In this document: piece by piece, positions 23,914 through 32,402 of the stretch
Position numbering within the stretch: position 1 is the first letter of the stretch
Layout: each line of letters begins with the position of its first letter
DNA from: Conexibacter woesei DSM 14684
Lineage (GTDB): Bacteria; Actinomycetota; Thermoleophilia; Solirubrobacterales; Solirubrobacteraceae
Assembly: GCF_000025265.1 (NCBI RefSeq)
Contig: NC_013739.1
Location: 1,054,001 to 1,118,000, forward strand
Direction: 5' to 3'
Length of the DNA: 64,000 bases
Notes under the pieces: generated by a model
Seen by the model: the letters and a program-made list of their open reading frames with translations, nothing else
What the model was told of the DNA's origin: nothing
Database searches by the model: none
Program-made: the position numbers and the translations under genes

Positions 23914-25049
23914 GAGACGAGCACCTTCTCGCTGCGGAACCCCTGGACGACCTCTTCGACCACCTCGATGCCCAGTCCCGGCCCCTGCGGTGGATGTACC
24001 CAGCCGTCGATCTGCTCGAAGGGCGTCACGACGAGGTCGTGCTGCATCGGGTTGCGGATCGGCTTGACCTCGAACAGCTTGCAGGCGGGCGAGCTGAACG
24101 AGATCGCGAGGCTCGCCGCCGTCACGATCGCCGACGACCAGGCGTGCGCGTTGGCCTGGCGGCGGTGCGCCTCGACCCGGTCGCAGACCTTCTTGAAGCC
24201 CGTGATCCCCTCGGCACGGCCGGGGTCGACGCCGAGGACGTCGACGGTGCCGGCGGCGAGGACCCGCTCGAACCCGGCGAGCGTCCACTCGCGCTCGCCG
24301 TAGGCGATGCGCGTCGAGGTCTTCGCCCGCAGGTTCGCGTAGCCCTCGGGATCCCACGCTCCCAGCGGCTCCTCGACCCACGTGAGGTGGTACTCCTCCA
24401 TCGCCCGCATCCGCCGCACCGCGTCGGTCACGTCCCATCTGATCGCGATGCCGTTGTCGATCATCAGCATCTTGTCCTCGCCGATGCCCTCTCGCATCGC
24501 CCGCACGAACTCGACGTCGCGATCGTGGTCGTAGCCGAGGCGCGCGTCGCCGCGCTTCCCGAAGCCCGTCTTGACGCCCTGCAGCCCGCTCGACAGCCAC
24601 CCCTGCGCCTCCTCGACCATCGCCGGGATCGACGAATGGTGGGCGTGGCAGGACGCGATCGCCGGCAGGCGCTCGTGCACCGGCCCGCCGAGCAGGTCGA
24701 GGACGCTCATGTTCGCCGCCTTGCCCTTGAGGTCCCAGAGCGCGATGTCGATCGCCGAGACGGCGTAGGACGCGATCCCGCCGCCGTATCCGTACCACCA
24801 GGCCTGGTCCTTGTTGCGGCGCCACAGCGCTTCCGTGTGCGTCGGGTCCTTGCCGACCAGCTGTTCGGCCATCGCCTCGATCACGTGCTTCGTCGCGAAG
24901 TTCGCCTCGGCGAACTGCGTGATCGACTCGCCCCAGCCGACCTGGCCGTCGTCGGCCGTGATCTTGCAGAGGCAGAGGTGGCGCAGCGCGTTGAAGTCGT
25001 TCGGCTCCGGATAGCTGACGGGGATCGCCTCGACCGCGTGGATGCGCAT
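23910..25049 (-). CDS. Enolase-superfamily sugar-acid dehydratase (MR/MLE), copy 2
   Basis: This 379-residue enzyme has GLQGVKTGFGKRG in the catalytic-lysine region, ligands at MIDNGIAIRWD, VEEPLG and YGERE, and the N-terminal capping domain with IPVSYPEPND. ATG 25049 has GGAGG ten bases upstream; a TTG nine bases further up was rejected because it abuts that site. It is only distantly similar to copy 1, so the two probably handle different acids or stereoisomers. It is first in the operon with the PLP enzyme and the M55 peptidase and shares an operator-bearing gap with the divergent alpha/beta hydrolase. Confidence 0.86.
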   Translation of the reverse strand: MRIHAVEAIPVSYPEPNDFNALRHLCLCKITADDGQVGWGESITQFAEANFATKHVIEAMAEQLVGKDPTHTEALWRRNKDQAWWYGYGGGIASYAVSAIDIALWDLKGKAANMSVLDLLGGPVHERLPAIASCHAHHSSIPAMVEEAQGWLSSGLQGVKTGFGKRGDARLGYDHDRDVEFVRAMREGIGEDKMLMIDNGIAIRWDVTDAVRRMRAMEEYHLTWVEEPLGAWDPEGYANLRAKTSTRIAYGEREWTLAGFERVLAAGTVDVLGVDPGRAEGITGFKKVCDRVEAHRRQANAHAWSSAIVTAASLAISFSSPACKLFEVKPIRNPMQHDLVVTPFEQIDGWVHPPQGPGLGIEVVEEVVQGFRSEKVLVS

Positions 25050-25172
25050 GTCGCTCAACCCTCCGAGCCGGCGGCGCGTCCGCGCAGGGACGATGAATCG
25101 ACGTTCATGGGACCTCCCTGTGACTCGGCAACGATGGGGGCGACTGTATACGATTCGCGATCAGATTGGAAC

Positions 25173-25186
25173 CGTTCCCGGAACCG
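25173..25186. promoter_or_regulatory. Island operator between dehydratase 2 and alpha/beta hydrolase
   Basis: CGTTCCCGGAACCG matches the island motif at eleven of fourteen positions. It lies inside a tandem GGAACCGTT repeat (25168-25176 and 25180-25188), and a further half-site CGATTCGCGATC starts at 25151. It is positioned to control both divergent transcripts. Confidence 0.6.
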
Positions 25187-25207
25187 TTGGGCGAGAAAGG
25201 GTTGCGC

Positions 25208-26149
25208 GTGGCTTGGAGTGTCGGATCGGCGAAGCTCGTCCCGGGTGCGAGGAGCTACCTCGAGCGCGTCCTCGCGGCCCCGCAGGTGTGGGAGGTCCCG
25301 CTCGCGGACGCCCGGCGCGGCTTCGAGGAGGAGGCGCTCGAGCTGTGGGGCGATCTGGACGCGGTCGCGGAGATCGTCGACCGCGACCTCGACGGGATCC
25401 GCGTCCGCGTCTACCGCCCCGTGAGCGACGCGGCGCTCCCGGCGGTGGTCTACCTGCACGGCGGCGGCTGGGTCCTCGGCACGGTCGATTCGTACGACCC
25501 GTTCTGCCGCGCCCTCGCCGCCCGCGCGCCCGCGGTCGTCGTCTCCGTCGACTACCGGCTCGCTCCCGAGCACCCGTTCCCGGCCGCGATCGACGACGCC
25601 TGGGCGGTGACGCGGTGGGTCGCGGGGCACGCGGCCGACGTGGGCGCGGATCCCGAGCGGCTCGTCGTCGCCGGCGACAGCGCCGGCGGCAACCTCGCCG
25701 CGGTCGTCGCGCTGCGGGCGCGCGACGGCGGCCTTCCGCTCGCGCTCCAGGCGCTGGCCTACCCCGTCACGGACGCGGATCTCGACTCGAGCGGCTACAG
25801 GCGGCTCGGCGAGGGGCTGAACCTGACGCGCGCGAAGATGGCGTGGTACTGGGCGCGCTATCTCGGCACGGCGGACGGGGCGGACCCGCACGCTTCGCCG
25901 CTGCGCGCCGACGACCTCGCGGGCGTCGCGCCCGCGCTGGTGCAGACGGCCGAGTACGACCCGCTCGCGGACGAGGCGGCCGCGTATGCGCAGCGGTTGC
26001 GCGCCGCCGGCGCCCGCGTGACGCTGACCCGGTACGACGGGCAGCTTCACGGCTTCCTGCGCCTGCGCAGATCCTGCCGCGAGCAGGTCGACGATGCGAT
26101 CGCCGAGATCGCGTCAGCGGTCCGGTCAGCGCGGCCGGCGCCGCGCTGA
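25208..26149 (+). CDS. Alpha/beta hydrolase of the hormone-sensitive-lipase group
   Basis: This 313-residue esterase has the oxyanion-hole motif LHGGGWVLG, nucleophile elbow GDSAGGN, acid EYDPLADE and catalytic His in DGQLHGFL. A GTG start at 25208 has AAAGG seven bases upstream; a longer frame beginning in the operator was rejected. It would cleave a small ester or lactone in the cytoplasm. It is monocistronic, followed by a hairpin and facing the VOC gene. Confidence 0.88.
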   Translation: MAWSVGSAKLVPGARSYLERVLAAPQVWEVPLADARRGFEEEALELWGDLDAVAEIVDRDLDGIRVRVYRPVSDAALPAVVYLHGGGWVLGTVDSYDPFCRALAARAPAVVVSVDYRLAPEHPFPAAIDDAWAVTRWVAGHAADVGADPERLVVAGDSAGGNLAAVVALRARDGGLPLALQALAYPVTDADLDSSGYRRLGEGLNLTRAKMAWYWARYLGTADGADPHASPLRADDLAGVAPALVQTAEYDPLADEAAAYAQRLRAAGARVTLTRYDGQLHGFLRLRRSCREQVDDAIAEIASAVRSARPAPR

Positions 26150-26156
26150 GGAGCTA

Positions 26157-26186
26157 CGTGCCCTCGGCCGGGCGGCCGAGGGCACG
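26157..26186. terminator. Bidirectional hairpin between hydrolase and VOC genes
   Basis: A perfect 13-bp stem (26157-26169 with 26174-26186) with a GGGC loop fills the gap between two convergent stop codons (26149 and 26188), so it can terminate both transcripts. Confidence 0.85.
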
Positions 26187-26187
26187 C

Positions 26188-26661
26188 TCACCGCCCCGGG
26201 GGTTGGAAGAGCTCGAGCGTGATGCCGTCGTGGATCCGCAGGTAGGCGACCTGCGCTCCGGAGTTCGGCCCGTCGTCCACCTCGACCGGTCCCTCCGGCA
26301 CCAGCGGTCGCGCTCCCGCCGCGACGGCGGCGTGCCACGACGCGCGGGCGTCGTCGACCGCGAGGCACAGGTGGACGTTGCCCGGGTTCGCGGTGCCCTC
26401 GGCGAGCGCCTCCTTGCCCGCGACGTCGTAGTCGAGCAGCTCGAGCACGGTCCCGCCGGGGAGGTCCACGAACGCGACGTCGATTCGGACGCCGGGATAG
26501 CCGACGTGACGGCCGAGGTACGACCCCTTGAGCACCGTCCGCCAGCGCGGCTCGGTCCCGAGGAAGGCGCGCCAGAAGGTGAGGGCACCGTCGAGGTCGG
26601 CGACGCTCATGCCGACGTGATGGATGTTCGTCGCAGGTCCCGCGAAAGTGGTGGCTCCCAT
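26188..26661 (-). CDS. VOC/glyoxalase-fold protein
   Basis: This 157-residue protein has two beta-alpha-beta-beta-beta modules. Metal ligands are likely H15 (IHHVGMSV), E in TVLELLDY, H in NVHLCLAV and E in ITLELFQP, the pattern of methylmalonyl-CoA epimerase-like and lyase VOC enzymes. An island operator lies ten bases before its start codon. The role may be an epimerase, isomerase or ring-opening enzyme on the island substrate. Substrate unknown. Confidence 0.8.
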   Translation of the reverse strand: MGATTFAGPATNIHHVGMSVADLDGALTFWRAFLGTEPRWRTVLKGSYLGRHVGYPGVRIDVAFVDLPGGTVLELLDYDVAGKEALAEGTANPGNVHLCLAVDDARASWHAAVAAGARPLVPEGPVEVDDGPNSGAQVAYLRIHDGITLELFQPPGR

Positions 26662-26670
26662 GAATCGAGA

Positions 26671-26696
26671 CGATACCAGAATCGGTTCCGGAAATG
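26671..26696 (-). promoter_or_regulatory. Two overlapping island operators before the VOC gene
   Basis: CGATACCAGAATCG (26671-26684) matches twelve of fourteen positions of the motif, and the overlapping CGGTTCCGGAAATG (26683-26696) matches eleven. They sit immediately upstream of the minus-strand VOC start codon, where binding would block transcription. Confidence 0.65.
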
Positions 26697-26756
26697 CCGT
26701 GGGAACGCTTGGAGCGGGGGACGAGGGGCGCGGGAGGGCCGGGTGGTGGCGCGGAG

Positions 26757-26809
26757 CGGATGCACTGCGGCGGCGCAGCGCTACGGATGCACTGCGGCGG
26801 CGCGGCGCT
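26757..26809. repeat. Two-copy 27-bp direct repeat
   Basis: The units at 26757-26782 and 26784-26809 share 25 of 26 bases, separated by one base, and begin CGGATGCACTGCGGC. The repeat lies between the VOC promoter and the 3' end of the LacI gene. It looks like a small tandem duplication; no function is apparent. Confidence 0.7.
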
Positions 26810-26821
26810 GCGCGGACGCGC

Positions 26822-27904
26822 TCAGCGCGGTGCTGGCGCGCAGCTCGGCCGTGCCACGAACTCGGTCGGCAGCACGATCTCGCGTGGCGCGTCGGCGTTG
26901 CTGCCAGGCTCGAGGTCGGCGAGCAGCAGCTCGGCCGCGGCGTCGCCGACGGCGAAGCTGTCGCGGCGCACGACGGCGATCGGGGGATCGTGGAGCTCGG
27001 CGACGGCGAGGTCGTCGCAGCCGACGAAGGAGAGGTCCCCGCCGAGCCGCACGCCGGCTTCCCGCAAGCTCATCAGTGCGCCTTCCATGAGCATGTTGCC
27101 GCCGGCGATGATCGCGGTCGGGCGCGAGTCCTGCGCGAGGATCTCGAGGACGGCTCTGCGGCCGTGGTCGACGGAGAATCCGCCCGGATACGCCGTGTGC
27201 TCAGCGTCGGGAACGTTCGCGAGCGTCTCCTCGACGGCCTGTCGGCGCTCCCGGGCGGGTCGCTCGGGGCCGCCTGTGATGAGGGCGAAGCGGCGGTGGC
27301 CGAGCTCGAGCAGGTGCTCAGTCGCCGCGCGCATCCCCAGCGCGTGATCGAACGACGCCCCACGTGTCGTGACGCCGTCCGGAATGTCGCGATCGACAAG
27401 CACGATCGGGCACGCGAGCTGACGCAACGCGGCGACGACGTCAGGGTGGTGCTCGTCCACGAGCGAGAGGATCACGCCGTCGACGCGGCGCCGTTCGAGC
27501 AGCGAGATGTGCTCGATGTCGAGCTCCGCGTTTCCCTCGGAGTTCGTGAGCAGGAGCGAGTATCCGGCAGCGCGCAGCCGCTTCTCGGCGCCGGTGATGA
27601 TCTCGGCGAGCACCGGGTTCGCGATGTCCGAGACGGCGAAGCCGACGGAGAGCGTCTTCCCGATGCGCAGGGCCTGAGCGAGGATGTCGGGCTGGTAGTT
27701 CAGCTCGTGAACGGCCTCCATCACCTTGCGCCGCATGCGCGGGCTCACGTCCGGGTGATCGGAGAGGACACGCGAGACCGACGACATGGCGACGCCGGCC
27801 CGCTCGGCCACCTCACGCATGCTCGGACGTGACGGCGCCCGTTCGTCCGTCTCTTCGGCCGCGTCGCGCGACGACGTTACCGGAATCGACTCCATGGGCT
27901 CCAT
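26822..27904 (-). CDS. LacI-family transcriptional regulator
   Basis: This repressor of up to 360 residues has helix-turn-helix MREVAERAGVAMSSVSRVLSDHPDVS, hinge helix region YQPDILAQALR and a periplasmic-binding-like sensor domain (TLSVGFAVSDIANPV ... FVGCDDLAVAELHDPP). The frame allows starts at 27904, 27895 or 27820. The last would give the usual LacI N-terminus and place the motif copy at 27875-27888 upstream of, rather than inside, the gene. It is the only regulator inside the island and the natural owner of the repeated CpG-centred palindromes. The effector is probably a sugar acid or peptide-derived metabolite. Confidence 0.9.
   Translation of the reverse strand: MEPMESIPVTSSRDAAEETDERAPSRPSMREVAERAGVAMSSVSRVLSDHPDVSPRMRRKVMEAVHELNYQPDILAQALRIGKTLSVGFAVSDIANPVLAEIITGAEKRLRAAGYSLLLTNSEGNAELDIEHISLLERRRVDGVILSLVDEHHPDVVAALRQLACPIVLVDRDIPDGVTTRGASFDHALGMRAATEHLLELGHRRFALITGGPERPARERRQAVEETLANVPDAEHTAYPGGFSVDHGRRAVLEILAQDSRPTAIIAGGNMLMEGALMSLREAGVRLGGDLSFVGCDDLAVAELHDPPIAVVRRDSFAVGDAAAELLLADLEPGSNADAPREIVLPTEFVARPSCAPAPR
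27875..27888 (-). promoter_or_regulatory. Island operator at the LacI gene (autoregulation)
   Basis: CGTTACCGGAATCG matches the island motif at twelve of fourteen positions. It overlaps the first codons of the longest LacI frame or lies about 55 bases upstream of the likelier internal start, as expected for autorepression. Confidence 0.6.
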
Positions 27905-27955
27905 GCGATGGAGTGTAGACGGACCGTCAGACCTTGCGTGCCGGCCGACACGGAG

Positions 27956-29035
27956 TCATCTTGTCAGCTGCGCGAGCTGCCCGCGGACCGGTTCGAGCCT
28001 TCCGCTCGCCGCGCTGCGGTACGCCGCGTCGAGGATCTCGACGGTGCGCGCTCCGAGCTCCGCCGGCGAGCAGTTCTCGACGTCCTTGCCGAGCGCCAGG
28101 TCGACGAGGGCGTGCGGCGGTCCGTCGCAGTCGTAGAAGAGCGCACCGGCCGCGAGGTCCGGCTTCGCCTCGAACCCGTCCTCGCGCCAGAGCCAGACGA
28201 CGTCGCGGCCGAAGTCGACGACGAGCTCGCCCTCGGACCCGGTCACGCGGAGCTCGAGCTGGTGGCGATTCTCCAACGCTCCCAGGTGGGCCGAGGCGCC
28301 GGACATCGTCCCGATCGAGCCGTTCCCGAACTGGATCACGCACGCGTCGTGATGCTCGACCGGCGCGTCGAGCACGGCCTTCATCAGCGCGAACACCGCC
28401 GCGCCGCGCAGCCCCGTGAGCCAGAGCGCCGCACCGAGGGCATGCGAGAGCTGCGCGTGACCGTAGCCGCCGCCGTTGCGGGGGTCGGTCCACGTCTCCG
28501 GCTCGGGCGCGGTGTCCGGCCCGGCTTGTGGATACCCGCCGAGGTTGGCGAGCAGCTCGCGCGTTACCGACGACATCCGCAGGGACGACTCCTCGATCTC
28601 GCCGATGCCGTGCTCGTCCATCAGGCGCTTCGCTGCGCGCGCCGCCTGCATGTAGTTCCAGCCGAAGCTCACGACGAGGTGGAGACCGCGCTCGGTCGCG
28701 ATCCGGTCGAGCTCCCACGCATGTGCGGGGTCGACGGTGAAGGGCTTCTCGCAGAGGACGTGCGCACCGGCCTCGAGGGCGGCCTTCGCGTGCTCGTAGT
28801 GGAAGCGGTGCGGGCTGGCGACGAGGCAGATGTCCATGCCGGCGTCGATCACGTCGCGGTAGTCCTCGCTCGCGACCTGGAAGCCCCAGTCGTCCTTGAT
28901 CTTCGCGAGGACGTCCGCGCCCTTGCGGGCGACGCCGACGAACTCGACCTCGTCGGCGCGCTCTGCGAAGTTCGGCAGGTGCGACGTGACCGCCCATGCG
29001 CCCGCCCCGATCACTCCGAGTCGCAGCTTCGCCAT
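27956..29035 (-). CDS. Gfo/Idh/MocA-family oxidoreductase
   Basis: This 359-residue NAD(P)-dependent sugar dehydrogenase type has Rossmann motif GVIGAGAWA, the diagnostic EKP in LCEKPFTVD and a C-terminal beta-sheet domain (HQLELRVTGSEGELVVDFGRD). AAGGAG seven bases upstream supports the start at 29035. It runs in the same direction as the LacI gene 51 bases further on, and is divergent from the mutarotase gene with a double operator between. It could oxidise a pyranose to a lactone. Confidence 0.88.
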   Translation of the reverse strand: MAKLRLGVIGAGAWAVTSHLPNFAERADEVEFVGVARKGADVLAKIKDDWGFQVASEDYRDVIDAGMDICLVASPHRFHYEHAKAALEAGAHVLCEKPFTVDPAHAWELDRIATERGLHLVVSFGWNYMQAARAAKRLMDEHGIGEIEESSLRMSSVTRELLANLGGYPQAGPDTAPEPETWTDPRNGGGYGHAQLSHALGAALWLTGLRGAAVFALMKAVLDAPVEHHDACVIQFGNGSIGTMSGASAHLGALENRHQLELRVTGSEGELVVDFGRDVVWLWREDGFEAKPDLAAGALFYDCDGPPHALVDLALGKDVENCSPAELGARTVEILDAAYRSAASGRLEPVRGQLAQLTR

Positions 29036-29101
29036 CCCCAGGCTCCTTTGCCGTGTTTGGTGGTGCCACCGCCGAACCGACTCGTCCAGCGGTCTACTAT
29101 A

Positions 29102-29127
29102 CGATACCGGCACCGATTCCGGACAGC
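29102..29127. promoter_or_regulatory. Double island operator between dehydrogenase and mutarotase genes
   Basis: CGATACCGGCACCG (29102-29115) and the overlapping CGATTCCGGACAGC (29114-29127) match eleven and ten of fourteen motif positions. They lie in the divergent gap, 14-40 bases before the mutarotase start. Confidence 0.6.
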
Positions 29128-29140
29128 ACTGGAGACCCCG

Positions 29141-29455
29141 ATGGAACGCGTCTGCTTCACGTTCGAGATCCACCCTGGAACGGAGGCCGAGTACAAGCAG
29201 CGCCACGACGAGATCTGGCCCGAGCTGGTGGAGGCGATCAAGGACGCGGGCCACGCGAACTTCTCGCTCTTCCGACAGGGCACGACGATCATCGCCTACG
29301 TGGAGTGCGAGCCTGACGCGGCGACGGTGTTCGGCAAGATCGGCGCCACGCACGTCAACACGCGTTGGGCGGAATCGCTGAAGGACGTCATCGTGTCGCT
29401 CACCGACGAGAACGGCGAGCGCCGGCAGTTCGAGGAAGTGTGGCACCTGGATTGA
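29141..29455 (+). CDS. L-rhamnose mutarotase-like protein
   Basis: This 104-residue protein matches the RhaM family: MERVCFTFEIHPGTEAEYKQRHDEIWPELVEAIKDAG, a conserved His-rich N-terminal half, and C-terminal EVWHLD. The family interconverts anomers of L-rhamnose and related deoxysugars. GGAG six bases upstream supports the start. It is followed 44 bases later by the alanine racemase gene. Its presence suggests a deoxysugar enters this island's pathway. Confidence 0.9.
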   Translation: MERVCFTFEIHPGTEAEYKQRHDEIWPELVEAIKDAGHANFSLFRQGTTIIAYVECEPDAATVFGKIGATHVNTRWAESLKDVIVSLTDENGERRQFEEVWHLD

Positions 29456-29499
29456 GTGACACGAGCGCGGGTCCGGCTCGGGCGGGGGTGAATTGAGGG

Positions 29500-30606
29500 A
29501 TGTCGCGTCGCGCTCGCGCGCACGTCGATCTCGGGGCGGTCGAGCGCAACGCGCGTCGGTTGCGTGGGTGCGCGGCGGCTGACGTGCTGCTGTGTGCGGT
29601 CGTCAAGGCCGACGGCTACGGTCACGGTGCGGTCGCTGTCGCGCGGGCGGCGCTCGCGGGCGGTGCGCGCTGGCTCGCGGTCGCGACCGCCGACGAGGCC
29701 GTCGCGTTGCGGCGTGAGCTGCCGGAGCCGCCGATCCTCGTGCTGGGTGCGTTGGACGAGCCGGATCTGGCTCGTGCGTTGGGTGTGGGTGCGGACGTCG
29801 TCGCGTGGACGCCGGAGTTCGTGCGGTGCGCGGAGGCGTTGGCAGGGAATGGCGGTGCGCGGCTGCATGTCAAGGTCGACACGGGCATGGGCCGGCTCGG
29901 CGCGCGGTCGCGCGAGGAGGCGCTCGCGCTCGCCGAGCTGATCGACAGGGTGGCGGGTGTGCGTCTGTGCGGGGTGATGACGCATTTCGCCACGGCCGAT
30001 GCCGGCGATGCGCATTTCGCGGCGCAGTTGGCGAGCTTCTCCGCGATCGCGGGGGTGGTGCGGGCCAGGCATCCGGGCGTGCTCGTGCACGCCGCCAACA
30101 GCGCGGCGGTGCTGCGAGCGCCCGCGGCGCACTTCGACATGGTCCGTTGCGGCGTCGCGCTCTACGGGCTCGATCCGTTCCAGCGCGATCCGGCCGCCGC
30201 GCGGCTCGAGCCGGCGCTCGAGCTGCGGTCCTACGTCGCGCGCGTGGCGCGCGTCGAGCCCGGCGAGGCGGTCGGCTACGGGGCGCGCTTCCGCCCGTCC
30301 GCGCCGACGTGGGTCGCGACGGTCCCGATCGGCTACGCCGACGGCGTGCGCCGGACGACCGGCGGCGGCGTCGACGTGCTGATCGGCGGCAGGCGGCGTC
30401 CCCTGGCGGGCACCGTCAGCATGGACAGCCTCGGCGTCGACGCCGGGTCGCACGGCGACGTGCGCGCGGGCGACGAGGTCGTCCTGATCGGCGCCCGCGG
30501 CCGCGAACGGATCCTCGCCGAGGAACTCGCTGCCCGACACGGCACGATCAACTACGAGGTCCTCTGCGCGCTCGGCTCGCGCGTCGAGCGGGTCTACGAG
30601 CGCTGA
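29500..30606 (+). CDS. alr: Alanine racemase
   Basis: This 368-residue PLP TIM-barrel racemase has the lysine motif VVKADGYGHGA near residue 40, the MGRLG and THFATAD regions, the catalytic tyrosine in GEAVGYGARF and the C-terminal beta domain (AGTVSMDSLGVD). It interconverts L- and D-alanine. Genomes often hold a housekeeping copy next to cell-wall genes; here it lies among peptide-catabolic genes behind the mutarotase, so it may return released D-alanine to metabolism. Its stop lies one base from that of the convergent S15 gene. Confidence 0.93.
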   Translation: MSRRARAHVDLGAVERNARRLRGCAAADVLLCAVVKADGYGHGAVAVARAALAGGARWLAVATADEAVALRRELPEPPILVLGALDEPDLARALGVGADVVAWTPEFVRCAEALAGNGGARLHVKVDTGMGRLGARSREEALALAELIDRVAGVRLCGVMTHFATADAGDAHFAAQLASFSAIAGVVRARHPGVLVHAANSAAVLRAPAAHFDMVRCGVALYGLDPFQRDPAAARLEPALELRSYVARVARVEPGEAVGYGARFRPSAPTWVATVPIGYADGVRRTTGGGVDVLIGGRRRPLAGTVSMDSLGVDAGSHGDVRAGDEVVLIGARGRERILAEELAARHGTINYEVLCALGSRVERVYER

Positions 30607-30607
30607 G

Positions 30608-32392
30608 TCAGCGGGCCGGCACGACGGGGAGGTCGACGTACGCGGGCCGCTCGGCGTCGTGGAAGACGGTCTGCAGCGCCGGCGTCAGCTCGGCCGCGGC
30701 GGCGTCCTCGCTGTTGGGGTGGCGCGCGAAGCGCGGGAAGTTCGAGCTGGAGACCTGCACGCGCAGCCGATGGCCGGCTCCGAACAGCATGCTCGTCGCG
30801 CCGAGCTCGATCGTGAGCGTGACCGGCGTGCCGGGCGGGACCGGTTCCGCGCGCTCGCGCGAGTTGCGGTATCGCATCCGCAGGATCCCGTCGGTGACGC
30901 CGATCGCGCGGCCGTCCGGATGCACGTCGACGAGCTTGGCGGTCCAGTCGGTGTCCGGCGCGGAGCTGGCGACCGTGAGCGTGACGCGCACGGTCCCGGT
31001 CACCTCGGTGTCGTGCGCGAGCGGCTCGCCAGTGTACACGAGCACGTCGCCGCGGCGCTCGACCTCGCGCTGCTCGCGCGGGCCGGCGTAGCGGCCGAGG
31101 AAGGCGCCCGGCAGCAGCGTCGCCCCGCCGGTCGTCGGCACGGGGTTGCGCGGGTCGTAGAGGAAGACGTCCGACGGCGCCGTCGCGGACGGCGGCGCGG
31201 CGCGCAGGACGCCGTCGCCGTGCGCGCCGTTGGCGTGCCCGTCGCTGCACAGGTGCAGTCGCTCCGTGCGTGTGCGGGCGATTGGCCACGCGTCCTCGTC
31301 GCGCCAGCGGTCGGCGCCCATCACGAAGATCCGCACGGGCGGGGTCTCGAACGGCCGGCCGGCGAGCACATGCGCGAAGAAGTCGAGCTGGATCGCGGTC
31401 ATGTCGAGCGCGAGCTGGCTCGCCCCGGGCCCGAAGTCCAGGTCGCCGACCACGTCGTGCGCGTTCCCGTGGGCCCAGGGGCCGACGAGCAGGCGCTGGC
31501 CCTCGCGGGCGGTCTGCGTCGCCGCGCCCTCGCGCAGGCCGGCGTAGTTGCGCAGCGTGCCGTCGATGAAGATGTCCGACCAGCCGCCGACGTGCAGCGC
31601 CGGCACGGCGATCGCGCCGTAGCGCTCGGAGATCGCTGTCGCGCGCCAGTAGGCGTCCCGCTCGGGGTGGGCGAGCCAGTCGAAGAAGGCGGGCGCCAGC
31701 TCGCGGAGCAGCGGGTGGTCGTCGAGCGGGAGACGCTCGTAGACCGTCCACGGATCGGCGAGCTGCCGTTCGAGCTCGGCCTCCATCTCCGCGACGTCCG
31801 CGCCGGCCGCGCGGCGCCGCGGCAGCGCGTCGGCGCCGAAGCCGAGCGACCACCAGGCGGTGAACCCGAGTTGCGGCACACCGCCCTGGTAGGACCACCC
31901 CTCGTAGTACTCCGAGCCGGTGACGTTCGGCACGATCGCACGCAGCGCGGGTGGCGCCTCGGTGGCGGCCAGCAGCTGCGTCGCTCCGACGTAGGAGGCG
32001 CCGTACATGCACACCTGTCCGTCGCTGAACGGCTGCTCGGCGATCCACGCGATCGTGTCGGCGCCGTCCTGCGCCTCGTGCGCGAACGGCTCGAGCTCGC
32101 CATCGGACTCGTAGCTGCCGCGCACGTCCTGCAGCACGACGGCGAAGCCGGCTTCGACGGCGCGCATCGGCTCGAGCCCGGCCAGGTGGGTGGTGACGAA
32201 CGAGCTCGACTTGTCGTACGGAAGCCGCTGCAGCAGCGTCGGGTAGAGGCCGTCGCCGGCGGGCCGCCAGACGTCGGCGCGAAGGATCGTCCCGTCGCGC
32301 ATCGGCACCGCGACGTTGCGCTCGACCTGTGCGCCGAAGCGCCGCCCGCCGAGCGCTCCCGTGTCCGTGCCCGTGTCCACCTCAGTGCTCAT
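30608..32392 (-). CDS. CocE/NonD family hydrolase, X-Pro dipeptidyl-peptidase-like (S15)
   Basis: This 594-residue alpha/beta hydrolase has N-terminal VERNVAVPMRDGTILRADVWRP, nucleophile in MYGASYVGATQ, the acid/His region (HVGGWSDIF; LLVGPWAHGN) and a C-terminal jelly-roll domain. Members cleave Xaa-Pro dipeptides, acyl esters or amides. It starts ten bases after the amidohydrolase stop, in the same minus-strand operon. Cytoplasmic; it adds a further peptidase-like activity to the island. Confidence 0.88.
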   Translation of the reverse strand: MSTEVDTGTDTGALGGRRFGAQVERNVAVPMRDGTILRADVWRPAGDGLYPTLLQRLPYDKSSSFVTTHLAGLEPMRAVEAGFAVVLQDVRGSYESDGELEPFAHEAQDGADTIAWIAEQPFSDGQVCMYGASYVGATQLLAATEAPPALRAIVPNVTGSEYYEGWSYQGGVPQLGFTAWWSLGFGADALPRRRAAGADVAEMEAELERQLADPWTVYERLPLDDHPLLRELAPAFFDWLAHPERDAYWRATAISERYGAIAVPALHVGGWSDIFIDGTLRNYAGLREGAATQTAREGQRLLVGPWAHGNAHDVVGDLDFGPGASQLALDMTAIQLDFFAHVLAGRPFETPPVRIFVMGADRWRDEDAWPIARTRTERLHLCSDGHANGAHGDGVLRAAPPSATAPSDVFLYDPRNPVPTTGGATLLPGAFLGRYAGPREQREVERRGDVLVYTGEPLAHDTEVTGTVRVTLTVASSAPDTDWTAKLVDVHPDGRAIGVTDGILRMRYRNSRERAEPVPPGTPVTLTIELGATSMLFGAGHRLRVQVSSSNFPRFARHPNSEDAAAAELTPALQTVFHDAERPAYVDLPVVPAR

Positions 32393-32402
32393 GCGATCCC
32401 TT

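Noticed and set aside
25166-25207. Longer N-terminus of the alpha/beta hydrolase
   Set aside because: The TTG start overlaps the operator motif, whereas GTG 25208 has a properly spaced AAAGG.
29500-30606. Cell-wall housekeeping assignment for alanine racemase from context
   Set aside because: No cell-wall or alanine-metabolism housekeeping genes flank it; it lies inside the peptide/sugar island, so a catabolic role was preferred, though the enzyme itself is ordinary.
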